DNA of 25,764 bases from Pseudomonadota bacterium (GCA_023431205.1 JAEYXQ010000133.1:1-25764), one strand, 5' to 3'; positions 1 through 8,327 are shown, numbered from the stretch's first letter. Numbers and translations are program-made. The notes: generated by a model from the letters alone, not told the origin.

Positions 1-121
1 TTTCCCTGGGGTCGCCCCCGGCGGCCGTTAGCCGTCACCGTGTTTCGAAGGAGCCCGGACTTTCCTCCAGCGGGCAGTTACCCACCCGCCAGCGGCCACC
101 CGGTCAACTGGCAGCCCGATG
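1..121 (-). ncRNA. rnpB: RNase P RNA, 5' part (cut by window edge)
   Basis: On the minus strand, positions 67-50 read GAGGAAAGTCCGGGCTCC, the near-universal 5' strand of helix P4 in bacterial class A RNase P RNA. Upstream lies a GC-rich P2/P3 region (about 118-68), with a GCGGG...CCCGC hairpin just before the P4 motif. Downstream the strand continues with CTTCGAAACACGG and ends at the window edge with CCCCAGGGAAA, as in alphaproteobacterial RNase P RNAs. Only about the first third of the molecule is present; the 3' part lies left of position 1. The exact 5' end is estimated. The product is the catalytic RNA that removes 5' leaders from tRNA precursors. Confidence 0.93.
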
Positions 122-160
122 TAGGGAGTTGGGGGGAACCGCGTCAACCCGAAACGATGC

Positions 161-874
161 TCACACGCTCGGTAGCAGCTTCGGCTGCGCCGGCTTGGTG
201 AGCGCCTGGTAGGCGAGGTTGATCGCCTTCATCCGGTCTGTGGCGATATCGATCAGGTCCTCCGGCACGCCCTTGGCGATCAGCCGGTCGGGATGGTGCT
301 CGGCCACCAGTTGGCGGTAGACGCGACGGATCTCGTCCTGCGGCGCATTCGGCGCGAGGCCCAGCACGAGGTATGGATCGACACCGTCATCGAGGCGCAC
401 ATGCTGGCTGGCCAGCTGCTCGAAGCGCACCTCGTCGAACCCGAAGATGCCGCTCACCGAGCGCAGGTAATCGAGCTCGGCCTCGTGCACCAGGCCATCG
501 GCGGTGGCGATATAGAACAGGCTGTCGAGCACATGCTCCAGCGTCTCTGGGCTGTCGGCAAAGAAGCGGCCGATCTTGCGGGCATAGGCGTCGTAGCCGG
601 CGACATCCTGCTTGGCGAGGGCGAACACCCGCGCCACCTGTTCCTCGTGGCCGTGGGAAATCTCGACGGTGGCGCGGAAGGCCCGCTCCTCGGATGCGGT
701 GACTGCTCCATCAGCAACGGCCATCTTGGCGGCGAGCGCGATCAGGGCCAGCGTGAAGGCAGCGTCACGGCCACCCGGCAGCCAGGTGTCGGGGTCGAGC
801 GCGTTCGCCAGCGATCCCATCACGCCGGTACGCTTGCCGAACGAGCCGACTAAATCGCTCAGGCGCTGCCACAT
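161..874 (-). CDS. TerB-like and DnaJ-domain protein (DjlA-like co-chaperone)
   Basis: A 237-residue protein. The first part carries a TerB/DjlA-type helical domain with two acidic repeats, ADGAVTASEERAF (about residues 55-67) and ADGLVHEAELDYL (about 125-137), typical of TerB metal-binding hairpins. The C-terminal J domain (about 166-225) contains the HPD tripeptide (residues 194-196) needed to stimulate DnaK ATPase. Unlike E. coli DjlA there is no obvious N-terminal membrane helix, so it is probably cytosolic. Start: the ATG at 874 has AGGA about 8 bases upstream; in-frame starts at 898 and 913 have poorer ribosome sites. It lies 40 bp past the estimated 5' end of rnpB on the same strand. 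The domain assignment is firm; the client and the role of the TerB domain are unknown. Confidence 0.85.
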   Translation of the reverse strand: MWQRLSDLVGSFGKRTGVMGSLANALDPDTWLPGGRDAAFTLALIALAAKMAVADGAVTASEERAFRATVEISHGHEEQVARVFALAKQDVAGYDAYARKIGRFFADSPETLEHVLDSLFYIATADGLVHEAELDYLRSVSGIFGFDEVRFEQLASQHVRLDDGVDPYLVLGLAPNAPQDEIRRVYRQLVAEHHPDRLIAKGVPEDLIDIATDRMKAINLAYQALTKPAQPKLLPSV

Positions 875-990
875 GTCGCTGTCCTCGCGACGAGTCATCC
901 GCACACCACGCAAACCGACGCACCGCCCAGAGCGGCGGCGCGACCATACTTGGAGTGGGTGTAGCGGTCCATGCCCGCAGCGCAGGGCAG

Positions 991-1815
991 TCAGTCCCCG
1001 AACGGGAAGAAGTAGAAGTCGCCCACGGGCGCAACATCCCGGTCACGACCTGGTGCCGGTTCGACATAGGCCCTGGAATTGCCCTGCTGCTGGCGCCGGG
1101 CGAGGAACTCGGACAGCGGGCCGCTTTCCCAGTCCTCTAGGTCGGCAGCGGTGATTTCCACCTGCGGCGCCGGAGCCGCAACATCGGGAATCACCAGCGG
1201 CGGCGCGCCGACATTCGGCGTCGCGGCGGTGACGGTCGGCGGCACTCCGAAGGTCGGGGCGGTCTGCGGCGCCGGCCGCATCGACAGCGGCATCGGGAAT
1301 GGCACCGGCTTCTGCGGCACCGCAGCGACGGTGATGGGATCGTTCTCCACAGCGGCGGCGGGCTTGGCCGGAGCGGGGCTCGGCTGGGTTGCAGCGGGCG
1401 TCGCCGCCACAGCCGCAGGGGCGCTGCTGCCGCCATCGCTGATATAGCTCGGCAGCGGCTTGCCGGCCTCGACAAAGCTGGCAACCGGATCGCTTGAGCT
1501 CGATGCAGGCTTGGGCTGGACGGCAGGCTTTGCCGGCTCGACCGCCGCTACGTCCACCCGCTCCGGCTCCGCTGCTGGGGTCGCCACCACGGGCTGGGTC
1601 GCCGGCTTGGTGGCCGCTACCGCCGGGGCAGCCGGGCGCTCGTTGGCGGGGCGCGGCACGGGCGCCGGAGGCATGGCTGGGGCGGAGACCGCAGCGACGC
1701 GCTCGGCAGGTGGGGTGAGCAACTGTGCCGACACGATGTCGGCAAGTGGCACTCCAACCACGATGAAGACACCGGCCCAGGCCAGGCCATTGGTGAAGCG
1801 GCGATCGATCTGCAT
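991..1815 (-). CDS. Pro/Ala-rich single-pass membrane protein, unknown function
   Basis: A 274-residue protein that I do not recognise. The ATG at 1815 is preferred over the upstream in-frame ATG (1878) because it places a short basic N-terminus (MQIDRRFTNG) directly before one hydrophobic helix, GLAWAGVFIVVGVPLADIV (about residues 10-28), with a type II anchor or uncleaved signal arrangement. The rest is low complexity, rich in Ala, Pro and Val with many PA/AP pairs, as expected of an extended periplasmic linker. The last 55 residues are more ordered and acidic (VEITAADLEDWESGPLSEFL...FYFFPFGD) and may be the functional part. It is downstream of metF on the same strand but separated by about 200 bp, so probably has its own promoter. 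Confidence 0.7.
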   Translation of the reverse strand: MQIDRRFTNGLAWAGVFIVVGVPLADIVSAQLLTPPAERVAAVSAPAMPPAPVPRPANERPAAPAVAATKPATQPVVATPAAEPERVDVAAVEPAKPAVQPKPASSSSDPVASFVEAGKPLPSYISDGGSSAPAAVAATPAATQPSPAPAKPAAAVENDPITVAAVPQKPVPFPMPLSMRPAPQTAPTFGVPPTVTAATPNVGAPPLVIPDVAAPAPQVEITAADLEDWESGPLSEFLARRQQQGNSRAYVEPAPGRDRDVAPVGDFYFFPFGD

Positions 1816-1971
1816 TGCGTACGTCCCGATAGTCAATATCCGCCCTCGCGGGGCGACAAAGCCGGTCTTCGTGGCCACAATATGGACCGGCAGGGCTGTT
1901 GCTTGCGCCCGGCAAGCTGAACCGAACCTGAATGACGCTGTTCAGGCCGCGAGCAGATGGCACCAGAACAT

Positions 1972-1988
1972 GGTGAATGCAAGGTTAA
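1972..1988 (-). promoter_or_regulatory. Possible CtrA-like box upstream of the Pro/Ala-rich protein gene
   Basis: The minus strand reads TTAACC, five bases, then TTCACC. This is one base away from the TTAACC-N5-TTAACC form of the CtrA cell-cycle regulator box. It lies about 160 bp upstream of the gene starting at 1815, inside the 197-bp gap after metF. A single imperfect site is weak evidence. Confidence 0.3.
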
Positions 1989-2012
1989 CCGCGCCCTGCC
2001 CGGGCAGCCGCA

Positions 2013-2930
2013 TCACGTTGCCGGGAGCGGCTCTTCGGCGGGTCGCCGCCCCAGCAACCGGGCAAGGGCCAGCACCAGATTGTGCCGGTTGAGCGTATAG
2101 AAGTGGAACTCGGTGACCCCCTCGTCGAGCAGTTCCGTCACCTGTTCCGCTGCCACTGCCGCAGCCACGAGCTGATGCGTCTCCGGGTCGTTTTCGAGCC
2201 CCTCGAAGCGCTCCGCCAGCCAGGTCGGGATGGAGGCGCCGCAGCGCGAGGCAAAGCCCGAAATCTGCTTGAAGCTGTGGATCGGCTGGATGCCCGGCAC
2301 GATCGGCGCCGTGATCCCCGCCGCCCGCGCCCGCTCGAGGTAGCGGAGATAGTCGGCATTGGAGAAGAACATCTGCGTGATCGCCCGGTCGGCACCGGCA
2401 TCGAGCTTGCGCTTGAGGTTGTCGATGTCCGCACCCCAGTCGGTGCTCTGCGGGTGCCGCTCCGGATAGGCGGCAACCGAGATGTCGAAGTCACCGATGC
2501 GCCGGATGCCGGCGACCAGTTCCGCAGCATTGGGGTACCCCTCGGGATGCGGAACGAAGGGCCGCCCCACCCCCTCCGGCGGATCACCGCGCAGGGCGAC
2601 GATACGGTTGATGCCGGCACGCTGGTAGCCACGCACCACCTCGTCCACTTCGTCCCGCGAGGCCCCGACGCAGGTCAGGTGTGCCGCCGCGTCGACGCCG
2701 GTTTCCGACTTCACCTGCGACACCATCCGCAGCGTCCGCTCGCGCGTGGTGCCGCCGGCCCCATAGGTCACCGACACGAAACGCGGCTGCAGCGGCGCCA
2801 GCTTGTGGATGGTCTCCCAGAACCGCTCCTCCATGGCATCGGTCTTGGGCGGAAAGAACTCGAAGGAAATCTGCAGCGGCGGCCGCAACTGTGCCGGCTG
2901 CCGGCTGGTGCGGGCGGTATCGTCGATCAT
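2013..2930 (-). CDS. metF: 5,10-methylenetetrahydrofolate reductase
   Basis: A 305-residue TIM-barrel flavoprotein that reduces 5,10-methylene-THF to 5-methyl-THF, the methyl donor for methionine synthase. Signatures: SFEFFPPKT (residues 22-30, with E24 matching the catalytic Glu28 of the E. coli enzyme), SVTYGAGGTTRERT, NRIVALRGDPPEG (D116 in the FAD region), and the C-terminal GVTEFHFYTLNR. Length agrees with bacterial MetF. Start: the ATG at 2930 overlaps the stop codon of the upstream regulator gene (ATGA), so the two are probably translationally coupled. The longer frame to 3050 would run into that gene and adds unrelated sequence. Likely repressed with its upstream neighbour through the palindrome at 3902-3927. 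Confidence 0.96.
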   Translation of the reverse strand: MIDDTARTSRQPAQLRPPLQISFEFFPPKTDAMEERFWETIHKLAPLQPRFVSVTYGAGGTTRERTLRMVSQVKSETGVDAAAHLTCVGASRDEVDEVVRGYQRAGINRIVALRGDPPEGVGRPFVPHPEGYPNAAELVAGIRRIGDFDISVAAYPERHPQSTDWGADIDNLKRKLDAGADRAITQMFFSNADYLRYLERARAAGITAPIVPGIQPIHSFKQISGFASRCGASIPTWLAERFEGLENDPETHQLVAAAVAAEQVTELLDEGVTEFHFYTLNRHNLVLALARLLGRRPAEEPLPAT

Positions 2931-3892
2931 TGTCCGTTCCGTTTCTTCACATCGCTGAGCCGCCACAGGCAGACGGTGAGCCCCCTCGTGCCGTTGCCGC
3001 TCGGAAATTCCTGCACCCGGTCCACCGTGAGGTCGGCGCTGGCGGCCCACCCCTGCATCTGCGCCTCCGACAGGCCGAGCCGCCGATGGGCATGCTCGGT
3101 CCGCAGGAACTCGAGATCATGCGGGGCAAAGTCGACAATGATCATCCGCCCGCGCGGCTTCAGCAGCCGCCGCGCCGACAGCAGCATGCGGCCGGGATCA
3201 TCGAAATAGTGCATCACCTGGTGGATAACGATCACGTCGGCCGGCCCCGGATTGAGGTCGACATCGCCGATGTCGCCCAGCCGCACCTGCGCGTGCTGCA
3301 CGCCGGCCTGCGCCAGTCGCGCCCGCGCCACCGTCAGCATCTCCCGGCTCGAATCGATGCCGATGCCGCGCCGGTAGGAACCCGCCAGCACCTCGAGCAT
3401 GCGCCCGGTTCCGGTGCCGAGATCGATCAGCGTGTCGACCACCGCGCCATCGAGCGCCGCCACCACCGCAGCCTCCACCGCCTCCTCGGGCACGTGCAGG
3501 GTCTTGAGCAGGTTCCAGCTCCCCGCCACCTTGGCGAAATAGTCCGCCGCCTGCGCCTGCTGCGCCTGCCGCACCAATTGCTGCCGCTCGATGTCCCGGC
3601 GCCGGTCGGGGTCTTCGTCGCCCACCCGCGCCACCAGCCAGCGGGCGAGTTCGGCCCCCTCGCCGTCCTGCGCCAGCCCGTAATAGGCCCAGGCGCCCTC
3701 CGCGTTACGCTCGATCAGCCCGGCGTCGGCCAGGAGCTTCAGGTGGCGCGATACGCGCGGCTGGCTCTGCTTGAGGATTTCGGTGAGATCCTTGACCGAG
3801 TGGTCGCCGTCGGCCAGCAACGCCAACAGGCGCAGCCGGGTGTCCTCACCCGCTGCCTTCAACACCCCGACCAGACTCGTCAGCTCTGCCAT
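2927..3892 (-). CDS. sahR: ArsR-family regulator with SAM-methyltransferase-type domain (SahR-like)
   Basis: A 321-residue two-domain protein. Residues 1-75 form an ArsR winged helix (VKDLTEILKQSQPRVSRHLKLLADAGLIERN, about 33-62), with no metal-binding cysteines. Residues about 110-315 form a Rossmann methyltransferase-like domain: motif I IDLGTGTGR (156-164), GIDSS (178-182) and HQVMHYFDDP (224-233). This architecture next to metF matches the SahR regulators of Proteobacteria, which sense S-adenosylhomocysteine and control methionine-cycle genes. The domain is therefore probably a ligand sensor, although catalysis cannot be excluded. Start: the ATG at 3892 has GGTGGGG just upstream; an alternative GTG lies at 3901. 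The near-perfect palindrome 10 bp upstream is a probable autoregulatory operator. Confidence 0.88.
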   Translation of the reverse strand: MAELTSLVGVLKAAGEDTRLRLLALLADGDHSVKDLTEILKQSQPRVSRHLKLLADAGLIERNAEGAWAYYGLAQDGEGAELARWLVARVGDEDPDRRRDIERQQLVRQAQQAQAADYFAKVAGSWNLLKTLHVPEEAVEAAVVAALDGAVVDTLIDLGTGTGRMLEVLAGSYRRGIGIDSSREMLTVARARLAQAGVQHAQVRLGDIGDVDLNPGPADVIVIHQVMHYFDDPGRMLLSARRLLKPRGRMIIVDFAPHDLEFLRTEHAHRRLGLSEAQMQGWAASADLTVDRVQEFPSGNGTRGLTVCLWRLSDVKKRNGQ

Positions 3893-3901
3893 TCGCCCCA
3901 C

Positions 3902-3927
3902 CAGATATAAAGATATCTTTATGTCTG
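3902..3927. promoter_or_regulatory. Palindromic operator upstream of sahR-metF
   Basis: The core ATAAAGATATCTTTAT (3907-3922) is a perfect 16-bp palindrome. It extends outward to a 26-bp dyad with one mismatched pair (3906/3923). It is strikingly AT-rich against GC-rich surroundings and sits 10 bp upstream of the sahR ATG, where a bound dimer would block the promoter or ribosome access. I read it as the binding site of the ArsR-type regulator it precedes. Confidence 0.8.
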
Positions 3928-3971
3928 CAGAATTTGCAGATCAAGCGCGAAATCGCTGCAGAAGTCTGCAG
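3924..3971. promoter_or_regulatory. Cluster of CTGCAG palindromes in the sahR promoter region
   Basis: CTGCAG occurs at 3925-3930, 3956-3961 and 3966-3971, and TTTGCAGA at 3933-3940 gives the inverted repeat TCTGCA-N5-TGCAGA (3924-3940). The cluster fills the space between the 26-bp operator and the stop codon of the glycosyltransferase gene, so it lies where the sahR promoter must be. It may be a second regulator's site, or chance. Confidence 0.3.
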
Positions 3972-3972
3972 T

Positions 3973-4767
3973 TCAGCGCTCGCCGGTAACGAAATGCAGG
4001 AAAAGCTTGCCCAAAGCGCTGTCAGGGTGCGGCTCCGGCATCCCTGCTCGCCCCCGCCGTGTGATCTGGCTGCGCCAGACATGCACCCCCAGCGTCCGCT
4101 CGGTCACATGGTCCTCGAGCCCCGATCCCGGCTCCAGCAAACTCCCCACCCGCTCATACGGCACCGGGTAGAACACGTCCTCAGGCTGGATCGGCTCGAT
4201 CCCCAGCTGCTTGCAGAAATATGTCAATGGAAACGGGCCTGTAGCCCCGAACTGCATGTCTTCCGGCGCCACCTTTTCGCCGAACAGCCGCCGCACCGCC
4301 ACCTCCAGCCGCCGCATCGGTGGCAGGTACGGCACGATCAGCCGCCGCTCCGAGGCGGTGAACACCCCCAGCATCGCCTCCAGCAACGGCGAACCGGCCG
4401 GGATGCGCAGCACCGCATTGTTGATCGAGGTCGGTGTCTCGTAGCCGAGCACGTAATCCGGCAGGTTTTTCAGTGGCTTGAGGCAGATCATGTCGAGGTC
4501 CGCCCACAGGCCCCGCTCCTCCGCCATCAGCATCAGCCGGAACCGGTCCGAGAACACTGCCGGCGTCCCGTGACCCTTGTAGAACACCAGCTCCTCGGCC
4601 GGCAGGATCGCTGCCGCATCCATCCGGTTCACACCGGCCGGCAGCCCCTCCAGCGGCTCGTAGCTGTAGATGTCGACCCGGTGCCCGGCAGCCAGAAAGC
4701 TCGCGGCAGACAGCTGTTCCAGCCAGCTCACCGGCCCATGCCAGAAGGAAACGATCGTGGGCAGCAC
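3973..4767 (-). CDS. DXD-motif glycosyltransferase, sugar-binding region family
   Basis: A protein of about 264 residues with the GT-A hallmarks of the Gly_transf_sug / alpha-1,4-glycosyltransferase-like group: an N-terminal strand LPTIVSFWHG, the segment SDRFRLMLMAEERGLWADLDMICLKPL with metal/nucleotide-sugar binding D90-L-D92, then NNAVLRIPAGSPLLEAML. It probably transfers a sugar to a surface polysaccharide or lipid; donor and acceptor are unknown. No signal peptide, so it probably acts at the cytosolic face. Start is uncertain: the frame stays open to 4908, but sequence upstream of 4767 is Arg-rich junk running into the neighbouring gene. The GTG at 4767 sits right before the first conserved strand but has only a weak ribosome site. 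It is isolated, with no other polysaccharide genes nearby. Confidence 0.75.
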   Translation of the reverse strand: MLPTIVSFWHGPVSWLEQLSAASFLAAGHRVDIYSYEPLEGLPAGVNRMDAAAILPAEELVFYKGHGTPAVFSDRFRLMLMAEERGLWADLDMICLKPLKNLPDYVLGYETPTSINNAVLRIPAGSPLLEAMLGVFTASERRLIVPYLPPMRRLEVAVRRLFGEKVAPEDMQFGATGPFPLTYFCKQLGIEPIQPEDVFYPVPYERVGSLLEPGSGLEDHVTERTLGVHVWRSQITRRGRAGMPEPHPDSALGKLFLHFVTGER

Positions 4768-4844
4768 CGGCTCAGTCCATGAAGGCCGCCGCGAAGGTGT
4801 GCGGCAGCCCTCCTCTAGCCGCCGGAGCCGCCGGCGGGCAAGCC

Positions 4845-5975
4845 TCAGCCGTTGACGGCGGCGCGGTGCTCGCTGGCCGCGCGCTTGCGGAAGGCGTGCG
4901 CCCGCCACAGTTCGAAGATGCCCTCCGCCTCTTCACTATCGAGGGCGCGGAAGCGGCTCAGCACCATGCTCTTGTCCTGCTCCGACGGCAGGTCACGCCA
5001 GGGCAGCGTCGCCACCACCGCCTCGAACAACTCCGGCGACAGGCCTGCTGCGCGCAGCGCCACGGTGATCGCCACATAATCCTGGCTCGCCAGCCACTTG
5101 AGGAACACTTCGGGGCCCACCTTGAGCCACACCGTCAGCGCCGCGGCGGCATGGTGGCCATAGCCGAACCGTGCAAAGCGGGCGAGCGCCCGGTCGTCGA
5201 GCTGCTTGCGGTCCGACAGCGCCTTGACCTGGTTGTAGGCAAGCTTCCACTCGTTGGCCGAGAAACCGGCGCGGTTGCGCATGCGGTTGTAGACCACGGT
5301 ATTGATCTTGCCCGCCGCAACCGGATCGACCGGCCGCGTCACCTGCGCCAGACTCTCCAGCACACGGTTGGCCGCAGTATCGATCTCGCCGCGCAGCAGC
5401 TTCCAGTCGATGTCCGAGCGCCCGCGCAGATCGGCGGCGATCTCGGCATCGCGAGTGGCCCGCTGCACCAGCCGTTCCACCGTGGCCGGGTTCAGTTCGG
5501 CATTGGCGTTGCGCACCAGCCGCGTCACCGACGCCGTGCCGCCATGCTCGACGATGGCGCCGCCGACACGCTCGGCGACGGTCGCGCGGCCGGCGATGGC
5601 GACGCGATGCTCTTCGCTCTGGTGGCTGATGATGTCGATCAGGTCGTCATCGCTGAGCACGCTGGAGAACTCCAGCAGCGGCCGGGCCACTTCGATGTCG
5701 TCATTGGCGAGCTTGACCACCACCGTGCCCGGGGCGCGTTCGAGCGGCGCCAGCACCCGGGCCACATGCGCCCGGGCCTCCACTTCCACCATCTCGGCGA
5801 GCTGGCACAGCACCTCGTCGTACTGGGCTACCTGCTCGTCGTCACACCGCTCGGAGACGTAGCTGAACAGCTGCGCCATGTTGCGGAACAATTGCTCGCG
5901 CTCCGAATGGCTGTCCTCGCCATTCAACACCCGGAAAGTCGAAAAGGCACTCTGGCCCACTTCCAGCTCGTTCAT
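4845..5975 (-). CDS. DUF2336 domain protein
   Basis: A 376-residue, predominantly helical, acidic protein that matches the DUF2336 family, which is widespread in Alphaproteobacteria and has no assigned function. The central part has HEAT-like helical pairs (for example VVVKLANDDIEVARPLLEFSSVLSDDDLIDIISHQSEEHRVAIAGR, about residues 84-129), with the family-typical pattern of LA-DD-I-VA-P-L and D-DL. No signal peptide or membrane helix. The ATG at 5975 is preceded by a GGGGGACC ribosome site. It lies upstream of the glycosyltransferase with a gap of about 77 bp that contains a GC-rich hairpin but no T-tract, so the two could be cotranscribed. Confidence 0.85.
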   Translation of the reverse strand: MNELEVGQSAFSTFRVLNGEDSHSEREQLFRNMAQLFSYVSERCDDEQVAQYDEVLCQLAEMVEVEARAHVARVLAPLERAPGTVVVKLANDDIEVARPLLEFSSVLSDDDLIDIISHQSEEHRVAIAGRATVAERVGGAIVEHGGTASVTRLVRNANAELNPATVERLVQRATRDAEIAADLRGRSDIDWKLLRGEIDTAANRVLESLAQVTRPVDPVAAGKINTVVYNRMRNRAGFSANEWKLAYNQVKALSDRKQLDDRALARFARFGYGHHAAAALTVWLKVGPEVFLKWLASQDYVAITVALRAAGLSPELFEAVVATLPWRDLPSEQDKSMVLSRFRALDSEEAEGIFELWRAHAFRKRAASEHRAAVNG

Positions 5976-6074
5976 CGAGGGTCCCCCGGCTTCTGCCGCT
6001 ACTGACGGGAACGATGGCCTCGCAAACTCTTGTGGCGCCTGAAGGCGAAGGGTGGGATTTGCATAAAATTGTAA

Positions 6075-6101
6075 GGCCCCGGAGATGCACTCTCCGTGGC
6101 C
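6075..6101 (-). terminator. Rho-independent terminator of katG
   Basis: On the minus strand, 6-11 bases after the katG stop codon, GGCC-N-CGGAGA and TCTCCG-N-GGCC pair around a 5-base loop with one internal mismatch (6079/6097). The stem is followed by TTACAATTTTAT (6074-6063), a U-rich tail. The remaining gap to the DUF2336 gene shows nothing further. Confidence 0.7.
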
Positions 6102-6107
6102 CGGGCT

Positions 6108-8327
6108 TTATCGGCCGGCGTAGGCCAGCTCGAACCGGTCGGCGTTCATCACCTTGACCCAGGCGGCGACGAAGTCGTTGACGAACTTCGGCGCGCTGTC
6201 GGACTGGGCGTAAACCTCTGCCAGTGCTCGCAATTGCGAGTGCGAACCAAAGATCAGGTCGACGCGGGTACCGGTCCATTTGAGCTGGCCGGTCCTGCGG
6301 TCGCGGCCCTCGTAGACGCCCTTCTCGCCGGCCTTGGGAGACCATGCGGTGTCCATGGTCAGCAGGTTCAGGAAGAAGTCATTGGTGAGGGTTTGGGGAC
6401 GATTTGTCAGCTTTCCGTGCCCGTTCACGCCGATATCAAGCACTCTGAGGCCACCAACCAGCACAGTCATTTCCGGTCCGGTGAGCCGCAGCAGTTGCGC
6501 CCGGTCGATCAGCGCCTCCTCCGGCTCCATGAAGCGGCGCTCGCTGAGGTAGTTGCGGAAGCCGTCGGTACGCGGCTCCAGCGCCTTGAAGGATTCGACG
6601 TCGGTCTGCTCCTGCGAGGCATCCATGCGGCCGGGGGTGAACGGCACCGTCACCTCGTGACCGGCCGCCGCCGCTGCCTTCTCGATGCCCACGCCACCGG
6701 CGAGCACGATCAGGTCGGCCAGCGATACCTTCTTGCCGCCGGTCTGGGCAGCGTTGAACTCAGCCTGCACGCCTTCGAGGGCCGCCAGCACGCGGGCGAG
6801 CTGCTCGGGCTTGTTGACCTCCCAATCCTTCTGCGGCGCCAGGCGAATGCGCGCGCCATTGGCGCCGCCGCGCTTGTCCGAGCCGCGGAAGGTGGAGGCC
6901 GAAGCCCAGGCGGTGCCGACGAGCTCGGCAACCGACAGGCCGGTCGCGAGGATCATCTGCTTGAGCTGGGCGATGTCCGCCTCATCCACCAACGGATGGT
7001 CGACCGGCGGGATCACGTCCTGCCAGATCAGGTCTTCCGCCGGCACTTCCGGGCCGAGGTAGCGGACCTTGGGGCCCATGTCGCGGTGGGTGAGCTTGAA
7101 CCAGGCGCGGGCAAACGCGTCGGCGAACTGGTCCGGGTTCTCGAGGAACCGGCGCGAGATCTTCTCGTATTCCGGATCGAACCGCAGGGCCAGGTCTGTG
7201 GTCAGCATGGTCGGGCGGTGACGCTTGTTCGGGTCGAACGCGTCAGGAACGTTGTGGTCGTCGGTCTTGGCAACCCACTGCTTGGCTCCGGCCGGGCTGG
7301 TGGTCAGCTCCCACTCGTAACCGAACAGGTTCGAGAAGAAGTAGTAGCTCCACCGGGTCGGCGTCTGGGTCCACGTGACCTCGAGGCCCGAGGTGATGGC
7401 ATCGCCGCTATGGCCGATGCCATGCTTGCTCTTCCAGCCCAGGCCCTGGTCCTCGAGGTCGGCGCCTTCCGGCTCGGCAGCAATCAGCGACGGGTCGCCA
7501 TTGCCGTGGGTCTTGCCGAAGGTGTGGCCGCCGGCGATCAGCGCCACGGTTTCCTCGTCGTTCATCGCCATGCGGCGGAAGGTCTCGCGAATGTCGCGCG
7601 CCGCCGCCAGCGGATCGGGGTTGCCGTTCGGGCCTTCCGGATTGACGTAGATCAGCCCCATCTGCACGGCACCCAGGGGCTCCGACAGCTGCCGCTCGCC
7701 CGAATAGCGCTCGTCGCCGAGCCAGGTGCCTTCCGGGCCCCAGAACAGCTCCTCGGGCTCCCACACGTCTGCGCGGCCACCGGCAAAGCCGAAGGTCTTG
7801 AAGCCCATCGATTCGAGCGCGACGTTGCCGGTCAGGATCATCAGGTCGGCCCAGGAGATCTGGTTGCCGTACTTCTGCTTGATCGGCCAGATCAGCCGGC
7901 GCGCCTTGTCGAGGTTGGCATTGTCCGGCCAGGAGTTGAGCGGCGCGAAGCGCTGCTGTCCCTGCCCCGCACCGCCGCGACCATCGGTGATGCGGTAGGT
8001 GCCGGCCGAGTGCCAGGCCATGCGGATGAACAACCCGCCATAGTGGCCGAAGTCGGCCGGCCACCAGTCCTGCGAGTCGGTCATGACCTTGCGCAAGTCA
8101 GCCTTCACGGCGGCCAGGTCGAGCTTCTTGAACGCCTCCGCGTAGTCGAACTCCGGCCCCAGCGGGTCGGACAGCGCGGAGTTGCGGTGCAGCATGGACA
8201 GGTCGAGCTGGTGCGGCCACCACTCGCGGTTGCCGTGGCTACGGCGATTGCCGCCGCTGCCGTGGCCGACAGGGCACTCACCGGCGGGCGTGTTCTGCTC
8301 GGGGGTTGGCGTCACTTGATCGTCCAC
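6108..8327 (-). CDS. katG: Catalase-peroxidase (bifunctional heme enzyme)
   Basis: A 739-residue class I heme peroxidase that dismutates H2O2 and also has peroxidase activity. The N-terminal catalytic domain shows distal R102, W105 and H106 in FIRMAWHSAGTYR, Y227 in GLIYVNPEGP and M253 in RRMAMNDEE. W105, Y227 and M253 are the three residues of the KatG Met-Tyr-Trp adduct. The proximal heme ligand is H268 in AGGHTFGKTHG. All are offset by two from M. tuberculosis KatG (W107, Y229, M255, H270). The C-terminal half is the usual degenerate duplicate. No signal peptide, so cytosolic. The start is GTG at 8327 with AAGGAG six bases upstream. It is divergent from oxyR, which most likely activates it under peroxide stress. 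Confidence 0.98.
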   Translation of the reverse strand: MDDQVTPTPEQNTPAGECPVGHGSGGNRRSHGNREWWPHQLDLSMLHRNSALSDPLGPEFDYAEAFKKLDLAAVKADLRKVMTDSQDWWPADFGHYGGLFIRMAWHSAGTYRITDGRGGAGQGQQRFAPLNSWPDNANLDKARRLIWPIKQKYGNQISWADLMILTGNVALESMGFKTFGFAGGRADVWEPEELFWGPEGTWLGDERYSGERQLSEPLGAVQMGLIYVNPEGPNGNPDPLAAARDIRETFRRMAMNDEETVALIAGGHTFGKTHGNGDPSLIAAEPEGADLEDQGLGWKSKHGIGHSGDAITSGLEVTWTQTPTRWSYYFFSNLFGYEWELTTSPAGAKQWVAKTDDHNVPDAFDPNKRHRPTMLTTDLALRFDPEYEKISRRFLENPDQFADAFARAWFKLTHRDMGPKVRYLGPEVPAEDLIWQDVIPPVDHPLVDEADIAQLKQMILATGLSVAELVGTAWASASTFRGSDKRGGANGARIRLAPQKDWEVNKPEQLARVLAALEGVQAEFNAAQTGGKKVSLADLIVLAGGVGIEKAAAAAGHEVTVPFTPGRMDASQEQTDVESFKALEPRTDGFRNYLSERRFMEPEEALIDRAQLLRLTGPEMTVLVGGLRVLDIGVNGHGKLTNRPQTLTNDFFLNLLTMDTAWSPKAGEKGVYEGRDRRTGQLKWTGTRVDLIFGSHSQLRALAEVYAQSDSAPKFVNDFVAAWVKVMNADRFELAYAGR

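Noticed and set aside
1996..2007. CTGCCCGGGCAG palindrome just after metF
   Set aside because: No loop and no T-tract, so not a convincing terminator; probably a GC-rich chance dyad.
2082..3209. Plus-strand frame of 375 codons antisense to metF
   Set aside because: Shadow frame; His/Arg-rich composition and no start signal.
4768..4908. N-terminal extension of the glycosyltransferase into the DUF2336 gene
   Set aside because: Arg-rich sequence without conservation features, overlapping another real gene.
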